Part shown: in pieces, positions 35,836 to 45,145 of the stretch
Layout: each line of letters starts with the position of its first letter
Numbering within the stretch: position 1 is the stretch's first letter
Assembly (NCBI RefSeq): GCF_018402285.1
Contig: NZ_JAGYJH010000005.1
Span: 1-64,000, forward strand
DNA: 64,000 nucleotides
DNA from: Hyphomonas sp.
GTDB lineage: Bacteria > Pseudomonadota > Alphaproteobacteria > Caulobacterales > Hyphomonadaceae
Reading direction: 5' to 3'
Notes under the pieces: generated by a model
The model's input: only the letters and a program-made list of their open reading frames with translations
The model's database searches: none
What the model was told of the DNA's origin: nothing
Program-made: the position numbers and the translations under genes

Positions 35836-36387
35836 AATCCAGGCCCTTCTCCTGAAGGCCGGATCCGAGCATCAAATGCAGGAACCATCAGGGGTCACAG
35901 CAACAATTCGGTTCAGAGAAAACTCTACCAGGCGCAAAAAGGCAGTTTCCGGCGAAGTCCGGCCCGGTTTCCGTCAGGCAGCCGATTGACAAGACTGAGG
36001 TGACGCTGCCGGTCGCTGAACCTGATACAAACAGCCGACCCGGCCCTATGAAGTCTGTCGCAAACCCTTGAGACTGCGTACGGAAAATCTTGGATGACGT
36101 CATTTGGCGCTGAATCCGGCGTTGTGTGGTGATGTCTGTGTTTGCTTGAAGCGCCCGCTCAAGCAGCCTTCCTTTGCCTTGAGCCCCCGGCCGGACGCAT
36201 TCAGGCGAACCTTATGAACAGCAACACCGGCTTTGGGCTCGCGCACCAAGCGAAGAGTCCTGTTGGATCGGAGAATAAGTGCTAGAGCTCAGTAACAGCG
36301 CTGCAACGCTGGTTGCCGCGTTTGCTACGCCGAAGTTTACCTAAGGGCCATGTCCAAAATGCGCCAGCATTCTGCAAGCTGCTCCCG
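35836..36387. other. Intergenic region upstream of ABC exporter operon
   Basis: Contains dispersed repeat copy F (35973-36012). An open frame from 36313 reads into the adaptor gene, but the natural start is 36388. The promoter of the exporter operon should lie here; no clear boxes identified. Confidence 0.45.
35973..36012 (-). repeat. Dispersed intergenic repeat, copy F
   Basis: GTCAGGCAGCCGATTGACAA, GACTGAGGTGACGCTGCCGG in reverse orientation, matching copy D. Confidence 0.6.
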
Positions 36388-37551
36388 ATGACAGAGGACG
36401 CCAATTCCGAAAAGCTGATAGCGCTTGCGGTGCCCGGCCGTCGTGAACCTGCCAACGATGCAGCGGCGCAGCAGAAGCGACGGACATTCCTGCTGGGGGG
36501 AGCGGTCCTTTGCGCGGCGTTTGCCGGACTGGCGGCATGGTGGTTCACGCGCGCGCCAGAAGTGCCGGTCCTGCAGGTGGAGCCCCGCCTGATCGAGAAG
36601 ACACTGTCTGTGGTGGGCCGCGTTCGCCCAGAAAACCTCGTAGATGTAAGGTCGCCAAACCCCGGACAGGTGGTTGGCGTATTCCGCGACGATGGAGATC
36701 ACGTAGAAGCAGGCGACGCGCTGGCGACCATCCGCTCCTCGGTTGAGCGGGCCGAGGCAGAGGCTTTCATCGCGCGCGAGCGGGCGGCGAATGCGGAAGT
36801 CAATCGGGCAAAGCTGATCTTAAACCGAACCCGTACGCTCGCCGATCGAGGGGTTGCCTCGCAAGCGGCCCTCGATGAGGCGCGTGCCGTCTTTCAAGTG
36901 GCCGAGGCCGTCCTGGAAGCAGCGACGGCCGAAAGGATGGCCATATCTGCCCGGAACAACGAATTCACAATCCGGGCGCCGATGGCAGGCCGCGTCCTTG
37001 TGCGACCGATTGACAATGGTCAAGTCATATCGACGGAGACGACTCTCTTCCAACTGGGCTCATCAGGACGCGTTGAACTTCAGGCTGATGTTGATGAAAC
37101 CTATGCCGATGCCTTGCAGCCCGGCATGGCCGCGCGTGCCGCCCTGTCGGGCTCAGACCGGGTCTTTCAGGCGCGGCTCCTCGAGATTTCTCCCCGCGTG
37201 GACGCGGCCACCGGCGGACGTCTCGTCAAGTTCGTTCCAAATGAAGTCATGGACATTCCTCTTGGCCGTTCAGTGGATATCACGATCGTTGTCGAAGTCC
37301 TGGAGGCCGGGGTCTCGGTGCCGCGCCAGGCGCTCGTTGATGCGGGGACACAGCCGAAAGTCTACTTGGTTGACCGGGAGGGACGTGTTCAGGCCCGGGC
37401 TGTCCGGATTGCGGACTGGCCGTCCCTGAATGCGATCGTCGAAACCGGTCTGACGAGCGGCGACCGCGTAGTCCTCACGCCTGCCGAAACCAGTCCATCT
37501 GCCCGGGTGCGCGCGCGCGCGTTGCCTCCTGGATCGGCGCTGGGTCCATAA
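36388..37551 (+). CDS. Periplasmic adaptor subunit (MacA/HlyD-like)
   Basis: 387 aa from the ATG at 36388. Short cytoplasmic tail, one TM (FLLGGAVLCAAFAGLAAWWF, about 35-55), then the barrel-sandwich lipoyl half (SVVGRVRPENLVDVRSPNPG, QVVGVFRDDGDHVEAGDAL), an alpha-hairpin (AEAFIARERAANAEVNRAKL...), the second lipoyl half (FTIRAPMAGRVLVRPIDNGQ) and a beta-barrel/MP domain. It would connect the inner-membrane ABC exporter to an outer-membrane factor. First gene of a three-gene operon; the permease starts 4 bp after its stop. No TolC-like gene in the operon. Confidence 0.85.
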   Translation: MTEDANSEKLIALAVPGRREPANDAAAQQKRRTFLLGGAVLCAAFAGLAAWWFTRAPEVPVLQVEPRLIEKTLSVVGRVRPENLVDVRSPNPGQVVGVFRDDGDHVEAGDALATIRSSVERAEAEAFIARERAANAEVNRAKLILNRTRTLADRGVASQAALDEARAVFQVAEAVLEAATAERMAISARNNEFTIRAPMAGRVLVRPIDNGQVISTETTLFQLGSSGRVELQADVDETYADALQPGMAARAALSGSDRVFQARLLEISPRVDAATGGRLVKFVPNEVMDIPLGRSVDITIVVEVLEAGVSVPRQALVDAGTQPKVYLVDREGRVQARAVRIADWPSLNAIVETGLTSGDRVVLTPAETSPSARVRARALPPGSALGP

Positions 37552-37555
37552 GCCC

Positions 37556-38761
37556 ATGTTCGCCTTTACGGTTGCGCGCCGCTATCTGTTCTCCAATCCT
37601 TCCCAGACGGCACTGCTGATATCCGGCGTCTCACTTGGGGTCACGGCGTTTGTGTTCATCACGGCCCTGATCGGGGGATTGGCAATCCGTCTGACCAATG
37701 ATGTGACGGCCAATAGCGCCCACATTTCCCTCGAGCCGGAAACCCGGATTGCGCGCGTTCTGCCGAGTCCTGATGCCGAGCTGGAGTCGGTCGCGATCAT
37801 TTCCACGTTTCAGCGCCTTCAAATTCGTGCATGGAAGTCGACGGTTTCCCTTTTGCAAAGTCATCCTGATATATCGGCCATCAGCCCGCAGATTTCCGGA
37901 AGTGCATTCCTGGTCAAAGGTGAAGCGGTTTCACCGGTTGCCGTAACAGCGCTTGACCCGGCCTTTATCGACGCGATTTCATCAATCAGTACTGAGATCA
38001 TCAGCGGTGACGCCAGCCTCGGGGCGGACGGCATTCTGATTGGATCCAGGCTGGCAGAAAACCTCGGCCTTTCATCGGGTCAGCCTGTTCTCCTCAGAAC
38101 AGATCGCGGCATCGACCGGCTCCTGATCGTCCGCGGGGTTTTCGAGACAGGCCTGCAAAGCCTGGATGAGCGGGTTGCCTATCTATCCATCCAGACCGCT
38201 CGCCCTCTCTTCCTTCTGCCAGAGGGGATCACGAACATCGAGATCAAGCTTTACGATCCTGGCGGCGCTCGGGAATTGGCGACGTTCCTGCATGAGGCAA
38301 CGGGCCTGCGCGCTACCTCATGGCAGGAGAAAAATGCAAGTCTTGAGGGCGCTCTTGATGCACAGTCGCAGACCGGCACGCTGATCCAGACCTTCTCGCT
38401 GATATCGGTCCTGATCGGCATCGCCAGCGCCCTCAGCCTGTCTGCCAATCGCCGCCGCGGGGAAATCGGGATCATGCGCGCGTTCGGGGTTTCAGGTGCG
38501 TTCATCGCTGCCGTCTTCTTGCTGCAGGGTTTACTGATCGGCATGGTAGGGGCTGGCATCGGCTGCGCCTGCGGGTTTGCCCTCTGCTCCTGGCTGGAAA
38601 CGCTGACCAAACCGGATGGGACTATGGCGCTTCCGATCGCACCTGGCGAAGGCGGATACCTTGTCGTCTTCCTGCTCACGACGATTGGCGCCGTCCTGGC
38701 TTCGGTTATCCCTGCCTGGTCAGCCGCACGTCTGGATCCCCTGGAGGCAATCCAGCAATGA
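37556..38761 (+). CDS. ABC exporter permease (FtsX/MacB/LolC-type)
   Basis: 401 aa. TM1 at about 15-40 (TALLISGVSLGVTAFVFITA), a long periplasmic MacB_PCD-like domain (about 45-265), then three TM in the C-terminal FtsX domain (FSLISVLIGIASALSLSANR, FIAAVFLLQGLLIGMVGAG, YLVVFLLTTIGAVLASVIPA). RRRGEIGIMRAFGVS and the terminal ARLDPLEAIQQ are FtsX/LolCE signatures. With a separate ATPase gene and an adaptor it resembles split MacB systems. Substrate is unknown (lipoprotein, lipid or small molecule). Its stop overlaps the ATPase start by ATGA. Confidence 0.9.
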   Translation: MFAFTVARRYLFSNPSQTALLISGVSLGVTAFVFITALIGGLAIRLTNDVTANSAHISLEPETRIARVLPSPDAELESVAIISTFQRLQIRAWKSTVSLLQSHPDISAISPQISGSAFLVKGEAVSPVAVTALDPAFIDAISSISTEIISGDASLGADGILIGSRLAENLGLSSGQPVLLRTDRGIDRLLIVRGVFETGLQSLDERVAYLSIQTARPLFLLPEGITNIEIKLYDPGGARELATFLHEATGLRATSWQEKNASLEGALDAQSQTGTLIQTFSLISVLIGIASALSLSANRRRGEIGIMRAFGVSGAFIAAVFLLQGLLIGMVGAGIGCACGFALCSWLETLTKPDGTMALPIAPGEGGYLVVFLLTTIGAVLASVIPAWSAARLDPLEAIQQ

Positions 38762-39438
38762 GAGCGCTAGTTGAGGCACGCGGAATCGGCATGACGTTTC
38801 GCAATGGTGATGAGCTCACCGAAGTGCTCAAAGGTGTCGACCTCACCCTGCAGCCGGGCGAACTCGTCGCCCTGCTGGGCGCGTCCGGATCGGGGAAATC
38901 GACACTTCTGTCCATCGTCGGGCTCCTGCTCAGGCCGACAAGAGGAACACTTTCCATCGCGGGCCAACGCGTGGAGGGACTGTCAGATCTGGAGCGCGCG
39001 CAGTTTCGCAACCGGCGGCTCGGGTTCATTTTCCAGTTCCATCATCTGCTGCCCGATTTCACAGCGACTGAGAATGTGGCTTTCCCGGCTGCAGCGCCGG
39101 CAGGCGCCATAAGCCCCGCCATGCGCCGAAGAGCGCGGGACCTTCTCGCCCGGGTCGGCCTTGCTGACCGGATGGATTTTCCGGCTACCCGGCTCTCGGG
39201 CGGGCAGAAGCAGCGCGTCGCCATTGCGCGAGCCCTGATGAACAAACCCGAACTGATACTTGCCGACGAACCGACGGGAAGCCTCGACCGGGTTGCAGCC
39301 GAAAAGGTTCTTGACCTGATGCGCGAAGTGAACCGGGAGGACAAGGCAACTTTCCTCATCTGCACACATGACGAACACGTCGCCGCACGCTGCACCCGGC
39401 GCATCACGCTGAATGATGGCTCTGTGGACGGCGCTTAG
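38758..39438 (+). CDS. ABC exporter ATP-binding protein (LolD/MacB-type)
   Basis: 226 aa. Walker A GASGSGKST (about 42-50), Q-loop FQFHHLLPDFTATENV, signature LSGGQKQR, Walker B LILADEPTGSLD, H-loop CTHDEH. The Q-loop sequence and length are those of the LolD/MacB group. Provides ATP hydrolysis for the upstream permease. ATGA overlap gives 1:1 translation. Confidence 0.92.
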   Translation: MRALVEARGIGMTFRNGDELTEVLKGVDLTLQPGELVALLGASGSGKSTLLSIVGLLLRPTRGTLSIAGQRVEGLSDLERAQFRNRRLGFIFQFHHLLPDFTATENVAFPAAAPAGAISPAMRRRARDLLARVGLADRMDFPATRLSGGQKQRVAIARALMNKPELILADEPTGSLDRVAAEKVLDLMREVNREDKATFLICTHDEHVAARCTRRITLNDGSVDGA

Positions 39439-39869
39439 CAGAAGGCGGGTCCCGCCGCGTGTGCCGGGGGAAAGCGGATATGGCCACTCTGGCGGGGCCA
39501 AGCTGCATTCAGAGTGCCGGATCGGATTCGATAGAACAGTCCAGCCCGCCGCGGGAATTCCGGGATCTCTGCGCCGCTCGAGCCCCTGACCTTAGGAACG
39601 GCTATGACAGCGTTCAGCGAGCTCCGGCCTAGCGTCGGTGGTGTTCTTCACAACGGTTGTGATGGCTGTCGCACTCGTTGCAGTCCAGCAAGTGTCGGCA
39701 ACTGCATTGCGTAAAGAACTTGCGCGCCGGAAATAGTGCGCCGCAGGACAACTCGGCGAAGTCCTTCCGGGCCGCGGCCTGGTACACGAACGGCAGGACT
39801 TGACACAGCCTGCCGTTCGGCGAGCGCGATGCGTCAGCGAGCGCCCGAGCGTGGTGCTGGAGACGCACC
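39439..39869. other. Intergenic region, one unassigned Cys/His-rich frame
   Basis: A minus-strand frame (39629-39889) ends in CSCRHLLDCNECDSHHNRCE EHH, which looks like a metal-binding tail, but its start would overlap the methyltransferase 3' end and no family is recognised. I do not call it as a gene. Confidence 0.3.
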
Positions 39870-40589
39870 TCAACACGGGCGAACGACATAAAGCATGTAT
39901 CCTGTTTCGTGCGACACGGTGCGCCAACTGGCAGCTTCCATCCGGGCCGCGGCAATCGCAGATGCTACCGCATCACTTACTTCTCCTGCTTCCAGCTGGT
40001 CGCAGCGCGCCAGCATCGGATCATAGTAGGCAGACCATGCCTCGTCAGTGAGTGGCCGCGATGCGAGCACCCGCCAGCCGGCAGAGGCGATCTCGGCGCG
40101 CGTTGTGCTCTCTGTCCCGATACTTCCCGGTTCGCCCTCCCAAAACGCCAGCGCCGCCCTGGAGGGTTTGTCAGTGAACAGGCAGGGATGGCTGAAAGCC
40201 ACAGCGCCGGTCTCGGTCAAAGCCCTGCGCCAGACATTAAGCGCCTTCGTCACTCCAAGGAAATAGACCGCCCCTGCCGACCATATCAGATCGTAGGAAC
40301 CGGCGAGGGTCTCCATGCTGGCTTTGATGATCCGCACGGACGGATCGCCTGCGAACCGAACAGTCGCGGCCTCGACGAAATGCGCCACAGTCTCAAACCC
40401 ATCCACGCGGCCTTTGGGAACCAGCTGACGCAGAGCCGCAAGGTCGCCGCCAGGTCCGCATCCGGCGTCGCACACAAGCCCATCCCCGGGCACCGCGCTC
40501 AGGCGCCCGGCCCAAGCGACATCGTCGGCGAGCCCTGGGCCTTCCCTGGGCAGGTCGCGATGCACCGTGAAGAAGGCATCCCAGTCCAT
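39870..40589 (-). CDS. Class I SAM-dependent methyltransferase
   Basis: 239 aa from the ATG at 40589 (MDWDAFFTVHRDLPREGPG); a TTG twelve codons upstream with AAGGGC before it is the alternative. Motif I VCDAGCGPGGDLAALRQLV, acidic loop GRVDGFETVAHFVEAATVRF, and YDLIWSAGAVYFLGVTKALN as motif IV region; then FSHPCLFTD. Resembles trans-aconitate or ubiquinone-type small-molecule methyltransferases; substrate unknown. Monocistronic. Confidence 0.8.
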   Translation of the reverse strand: MDWDAFFTVHRDLPREGPGLADDVAWAGRLSAVPGDGLVCDAGCGPGGDLAALRQLVPKGRVDGFETVAHFVEAATVRFAGDPSVRIIKASMETLAGSYDLIWSAGAVYFLGVTKALNVWRRALTETGAVAFSHPCLFTDKPSRAALAFWEGEPGSIGTESTTRAEIASAGWRVLASRPLTDEAWSAYYDPMLARCDQLEAGEVSDAVASAIAAARMEAASWRTVSHETGYMLYVVRPC

Positions 40590-40625
40590 ACGGGGACCTA
40601 TCGCAATCGGTCCCTCCTGCGTCAA

Positions 40626-40938
40626 TGTGAGCCCTTAGCTGCAATGGTAGCGGCTACCCGATACAGTTGGAAACTGGACACACACCGGAACTCAAAGCAC
40701 AAAAGGAATGTCCGTCTTCGGCGATCTCACGCCGGCTAGCGCCTCGGCATCCTGACGACTGGATTGAGATGAAGGTGTCGGTCGTCGATGATCGGTCTCG
40801 GGGCCGAGTTGGGGGCCGAGCCGGCCCGATGCAGTTGTTCGATGATGCCCGACAAACAGGACAAGCGATGATTTTGGCGCCGATCGCGCCGGACCTATGA
40901 GCCCTGCGCCAGGCGCAGGACTGGAGCGACCAGCGGTA
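40626..40938. other. Intergenic region with dispersed repeat copy G
   Basis: No gene. The repeat copy occupies 40707-40775. Confidence 0.45.
40707..40775 (-). repeat. Dispersed intergenic repeat, copy G
   Basis: AATGTCCGTCTTCGGCGATC, TCACGCCGG (40707-40735) matches AATGTCTGTTTTCGGCGATC, TCCCGCCGG of copy D; the core follows as CATCCTGACGACTGGATTGA. The most diverged copy at the core. Confidence 0.5.
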
Positions 40939-41550
40939 TCAGGGTTTCGCCAACGCCCGGGCCAGAGCCGGGCGAGCGTAGCAGGCATCTGTCCAGCGCT
41001 GCACATTGGCATGTTCGCTATAGTCGAAGCGTATCTCCCCCATCAGATGCATCACCGAAGCTACGTTGAGATCTGCTACCGAAAAGGCGCTTCCCACCAG
41101 CCAGTCACGTCCTTCCAACGCTGTATCCAGAACCTTCAGCGGCCGTTGCAGGTTCTTAGTGGCGTGCTCAACGACCTTCGGGTTGCGCTTGTCCTCAGGT
41201 GTGAAAAGCTTCTGGATCACGATCTGCATCTGCAGCGGTTCAATCTCACTGATGCCCCAGACGCTCCATTGCCAGGTCCGCGCCTCATCCTCGGCTGAAG
41301 AGGGGTAGAGCGCTCCGCCATAACGCTTGGCCAGATAGAGGTTGATGGCCATGGACTCAAAAAGTTGCAGGTCGCCGTCGATCAGGGCCGGGATACGGCC
41401 ATTGGGGTTGACGGTCAGATAGTCTGCCCCCTTGGAGTCGGCGCCATAGGTGACTGGCACATGCTCATAGTCGATGCCTGTTTCCTCCATGCCCCAGATG
41501 GCGCGGATCGCGCGGGAGCCGGAAATGCCGAACAGTCTGGGCCTGGTCAC
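40939..41550 (-). CDS. Glutathione S-transferase family protein
   Basis: 203 aa from the GTG at 41550 (GAGGGG upstream). The longer frame upstream has no similarity to GSTs. Thioredoxin-fold N-terminus RLFGISGSRAIRAIWGMEET with Ser in the active-site region, then NPNGRIPALIDGDLQLFESM (cis-Pro and GSH gamma-Glu binding ES). All-alpha C-terminus with DWLVGSAFSVADLNVASVMH (N-capping/hydrophobic staple motif). Conjugates or reduces electrophiles with glutathione; subclass not assigned. Divergent from the flavoprotein gene with 342 bp between. Confidence 0.85.
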   Translation of the reverse strand: MTRPRLFGISGSRAIRAIWGMEETGIDYEHVPVTYGADSKGADYLTVNPNGRIPALIDGDLQLFESMAINLYLAKRYGGALYPSSAEDEARTWQWSVWGISEIEPLQMQIVIQKLFTPEDKRNPKVVEHATKNLQRPLKVLDTALEGRDWLVGSAFSVADLNVASVMHLMGEIRFDYSEHANVQRWTDACYARPALARALAKP

Positions 41551-41892
41551 AGGTTCTGGTCCCCTCGAGGGTGGTGTCGGACAAAAGCGAACAGGTCCCG
41601 AATTGCGCAGTTTTAACATTTCAGCCAGCGCAAAGTTGACGACGGTCGTCAAGGGCGGCTGCACGTATCGCCTTGAAATCGGGACGGCGGTTTTGGGCGA
41701 AAGCCAGCCGGTCGCCGTCGCCTCGGCCATCCCTCGCCCTCGAACGGGTCCCGTAAAGATTTTTGGCAAGCGGAGAAGGCGCGGGGTGAAGGAATTGATC
41801 AATCCGGACCGGCGGCCCTTGCGGCAGGCTTTATCGAGGCGCGGATTTGCGCTGTACTGGCGTAACGTCCAATCAGCAACAAGGACACCGCC
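41551..41892. other. Divergent intergenic region between GST and flavoprotein monooxygenase
   Basis: No gene. It must hold both promoters. A run of frames on both strands is open but without similarity. AAGGA lies just before the monooxygenase ATG. Confidence 0.4.
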
Positions 41893-43644
41893 ATGGCCGT
41901 TTCATCTGAACTCCCGTCCCAGGACGGGCAACTGATTGATGCCCTGATCGTTGGGGCTGGCTTTGCAGGCATGTATATGCTGCACAAGCTGCGGGGGCTC
42001 GGCTTCAACGCGAAGGTCGTGGAGGCCGGCAGCGGCGTCGGCGGAACCTGGTACTGGAACCGCTATCCCGGCGCGCGCGTCGACATCCAGAGCCTGGAAT
42101 ACAGTTTCGGGTTCGACGAGGACCTGGAGAAGGAATGGCGCTGGTCCGAGCGTTATGCGCCGCAGCCCGAATTGCTGAAGTATGCCGAACATGTCGCAGA
42201 CCGCTTCGACCTGAAGCGTGACATCCGCTTCAACACCCGAGTGACCGCGGCGCATTGGGACGAGGCCGTGCAAGTCTGGAAGGTCGCGGTGGATTCGGGC
42301 GAGGCGCTGCGCTGCCGCCACCTCATCCTCGCGACCGGGTGCCTTTCCATCCCGACGGACGTGACGTTCCCCGGCCTCGACACGTTCAAGGGCGATATCT
42401 ACCGCACCTCTCGCTGGCCGCACGAGGGCGTTGACTTTGCGGGCAAGCGCGTGGGGATCATCGGCACGGGATCGTCCGCGATCCAATCAATTCCGATTAT
42501 TGCGCAGCAAGCCGAACATCTGACTGTGTTCCAGCGCACGCCGAACTATTCGATGCCTGCGCACAACGGCCCGATACCGGAAGCTGACTTCGAGGCCTGG
42601 GCTAAAGACCCGCGCGCCTATCGCGCTGCCTCGAAAGATACGGTCGGCGGCTTCCAGAACGAGGCCTCAGAAGCGATGGCCACCGAGACCGCGCCGGAGG
42701 CGGTTCGCGCCGAGCTGGAACGGCGCTGGGCATGGGGCGGGTTTCGCATCCTGGGCGCCTTCGCTGACACGGCGGTCGATCCGGAGGCCAACCGCATCGT
42801 GCAGGACTTCATTGCCGAGAAGATCCGCGAGCAAGTTGCCGACCCGGCGGTGGCCGACCTGCTGACACCGAAGGATCACCCTTTTGGCACCAAGCGGCCT
42901 TGCGTCGATACGGGCTATTACGCGACGTTCAACCGGCCGAATGTCGAGCTGGTGAACCTGCGCGCCGAGCCGTTGGTCGGCTTCAATGCGCAAGGCATTG
43001 AAACGTCGAAGAAGACATATGCATTTGACGCGGTTGTGCTGGCGACTGGCTTCGACGCGATGACCGGCGCCATCGACCGTATCGACCTGCGGGGCGTGGG
43101 GGGACGGAGGATCAAGGATCATTGGGCGGAAGGACCGCGCACCTATCTGGGGCTGATGGTTTCGGGCTTTCCCAACATGTTCACGATCACCGGGCCGGGC
43201 AGCCCGTCCGTCCTGACCAACATGATCAATTCCATTGAGCAGCATGTCGAGTGGATCGCCGATTGCCTCTTGGCGCTGAAACAGCGCCAGCAGACCAGCA
43301 TCGAGGCCTCGCCGGAAGCCGAGGCGGCGTGGTGCCGGCATTCGACCGAAGCGGTGACGCCGACCATGCTGCCGCAGGCCAACAGCTGGTACATGGGCGC
43401 CAACGTGCCGGGCAAGCCGCGCATGTTCATGCCATATGCGGGCGGGCTGCACACCTATACCGAGATCTGCAGGCAGGTGAGCGCGAAGGGCTATGAGGGC
43501 TTCATCATCCGCCAGGGCGACCGCGTGCTTTCTGAGTCGAGGGCCTTCACCAGCCAGCCGGCGCCCGGAGAGATTCCGGAAAACCTGTTACCCATCATCG
43601 TCGAACGTCTGATGGCAGCGGGTTTGATGCCGGCTGCGACCTAG
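41893..43644 (+). CDS. Flavin-containing (Baeyer-Villiger-type) monooxygenase
   Basis: 583 aa. FAD site VGAGFAGMYMLHKLRGLG (20-37), then GGTWYWNRYPGARVDIQSLE (typical of Baeyer-Villiger monooxygenases), linker fingerprint FKGDIYRTSRWP (about 160-171), NADPH site IIGTGSSAIQSIP (about 184-196), ATGFDAMTGA and GPGSPSVLTNM near the C-terminus. In the classical fingerprint FxGxxxHxxxWP a His occupies the place of Arg in IYRTSRWP; this variant is also seen in the cyclopentadecanone/cyclohexanone-like branch, so activity is likely but not assured. Oxygenates ketones to esters/lactones, with NADPH and O2. Single gene. Confidence 0.88.
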   Translation: MAVSSELPSQDGQLIDALIVGAGFAGMYMLHKLRGLGFNAKVVEAGSGVGGTWYWNRYPGARVDIQSLEYSFGFDEDLEKEWRWSERYAPQPELLKYAEHVADRFDLKRDIRFNTRVTAAHWDEAVQVWKVAVDSGEALRCRHLILATGCLSIPTDVTFPGLDTFKGDIYRTSRWPHEGVDFAGKRVGIIGTGSSAIQSIPIIAQQAEHLTVFQRTPNYSMPAHNGPIPEADFEAWAKDPRAYRAASKDTVGGFQNEASEAMATETAPEAVRAELERRWAWGGFRILGAFADTAVDPEANRIVQDFIAEKIREQVADPAVADLLTPKDHPFGTKRPCVDTGYYATFNRPNVELVNLRAEPLVGFNAQGIETSKKTYAFDAVVLATGFDAMTGAIDRIDLRGVGGRRIKDHWAEGPRTYLGLMVSGFPNMFTITGPGSPSVLTNMINSIEQHVEWIADCLLALKQRQQTSIEASPEAEAAWCRHSTEAVTPTMLPQANSWYMGANVPGKPRMFMPYAGGLHTYTEICRQVSAKGYEGFIIRQGDRVLSESRAFTSQPAPGEIPENLLPIIVERLMAAGLMPAAT

Positions 43645-43726
43645 CGCCGGGCACGCAGGGACTCGGGCGGGTCGCCAGGAGGCCAACCGGTAACATGTCA
43701 GAGACTGGCCCGGAGCTGGCGGTCCG

Positions 43727-44950
43727 CTACTTGGCTGTCGCCGCAGCGCCGCTCAGATCGAAAGCAGTGCCCGACCACGGGTAGAGTGGCGCGGTGTCGC
43801 GATAAACCAGGACGTAGTCGGTCATCTGCGTCGTCGTTCCAGAAACGTCCCACGGGTTCATCATGACGAGATATCCCGATGAGGCCGCCAGTCGGTTGCT
43901 TTCGTTGTAAGGACTGGCGTCACCGCCGAGGCGGTAAAGAGCGGCCCGGTCGTCTCCCAACGCATGCATGAAGTCGCTGATACCTTTGGGACGCTGAAAG
44001 TAGGGGTTCTCCATGCCCATCGGCACCCAGGTATAGTTTTCTTCGTTCGGGCCTTTCATCGGATCTGGCAAGGCTGCCGCCGGCATCATGTTGAAACACT
44101 CGCCCACGCACAGGGAATTGATCGTGACAACGTCTCCTGCATAGGGTGAAGCGGCATCCTGTAGCCAGAGCGAAAGCGGTTCAACACCATTGATGGGCGC
44201 TTCACTTGCATGGAAGAAGCCCCAGAGCCCGGCGAATCGCGCATCGGCAAAACCCGGCATCTCAGCCAGTGCGGTGAGCCGCGCCTTCATGGCGTTGTAG
44301 CGGTTGCGGGTTTCTATGGGCACTCGGAGTAGTGCTTCGTTGATGGCCCGCGCTGTGGAGGGATCGCCGAGGTTGGGACCCGTGCCGCCTCCGGCTTCAG
44401 GCAGTTGAAGGGGATCGCCTTCACGATCAAGATCGATGCCGATAAATCGAATCTGGCGATCAGCGGGAAGTGTTTCGTTCAACCCACGCAGAGATGTCAG
44501 CTTCTGAAAGAACTCTTTGTTCGCCCACTGAAGACCACTCTCGGCAAACCGATCAAACACCGCCCGGGCATAGATGTCGCTACCGCCTGACAGGTATTCA
44601 TTTACGGCAATGGCTTCGCGCGGGGTCATTTCGGCGAGATACCAGCGCGGCGGTCCCTCTGCCTGAAGGTATGTTACCAGGGCCGTGTCGAGTTGCTGCG
44701 GCAGCGCATAGCCGTGCATTTCGCCGAGCAGGACGTATCGGGCGTCGAGGTCATCTGCTCTCAGCTGAAGCCCTGCATCGGGCGCACTCAGGTCGAGCAC
44801 GACTTCGTTGGCACTCAGGTGATTACGGTAGGGTTCTGACCCAATCCGCTCCGCGACCACGCCAAGCCAGGGCAGCCCAGCAAGCAGCGCGCCTGTCAAA
44901 ACAACAATTGAGACAATCGCGACGATCAGACGAATGACCCATTTAAGCAC
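43727..44950 (-). CDS. Membrane-anchored EreA/ChaN-like (Tiki-superfamily) protein
   Basis: 407 aa from the GTG at 44950, with AAGGGAGA six bases upstream; the longer frame adds a Cys/Arg-rich stretch without similarity. One N-terminal TM (WVIRLIVAIVSIVVLTGALL). Then VLLGEMHGYALPQQLDTALV and WYLAEMTPREAIAVNEYLSG, the two acidic motifs (GExHG, E-T/M) of the EreA/ChaN/TraB fold, predicted metallo-hydrolase or haem-binding. Also RQIRFIGIDLDREG and a CVGECFN pair of Cys near 280. Periplasmic or membrane-bound enzyme of unknown substrate. The next gene to the left is the FMO, convergent. Confidence 0.6.
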   Translation of the reverse strand: MLKWVIRLIVAIVSIVVLTGALLAGLPWLGVVAERIGSEPYRNHLSANEVVLDLSAPDAGLQLRADDLDARYVLLGEMHGYALPQQLDTALVTYLQAEGPPRWYLAEMTPREAIAVNEYLSGGSDIYARAVFDRFAESGLQWANKEFFQKLTSLRGLNETLPADRQIRFIGIDLDREGDPLQLPEAGGGTGPNLGDPSTARAINEALLRVPIETRNRYNAMKARLTALAEMPGFADARFAGLWGFFHASEAPINGVEPLSLWLQDAASPYAGDVVTINSLCVGECFNMMPAAALPDPMKGPNEENYTWVPMGMENPYFQRPKGISDFMHALGDDRAALYRLGGDASPYNESNRLAASSGYLVMMNPWDVSGTTTQMTDYVLVYRDTAPLYPWSGTAFDLSGAAATAK

Positions 44951-45145
44951 GTTCGTCTCCCTTGGATTTGCGCATAAACCTCTTGCGAGTGAAGCACGGT
45001 TATGTGTCCGGGTAGAGATGCAGTGTGTCAACCTGTCTTCTCTCCGCTAGGACCAGCGTGCTCTCCGCGAGGACCAGCCTGCAGGAAAACGCCCGATGAT
45101 CCTCCGCCGCCTGTACAGCCCGTTGCGGGGCGCCAGCTCCTGAGC

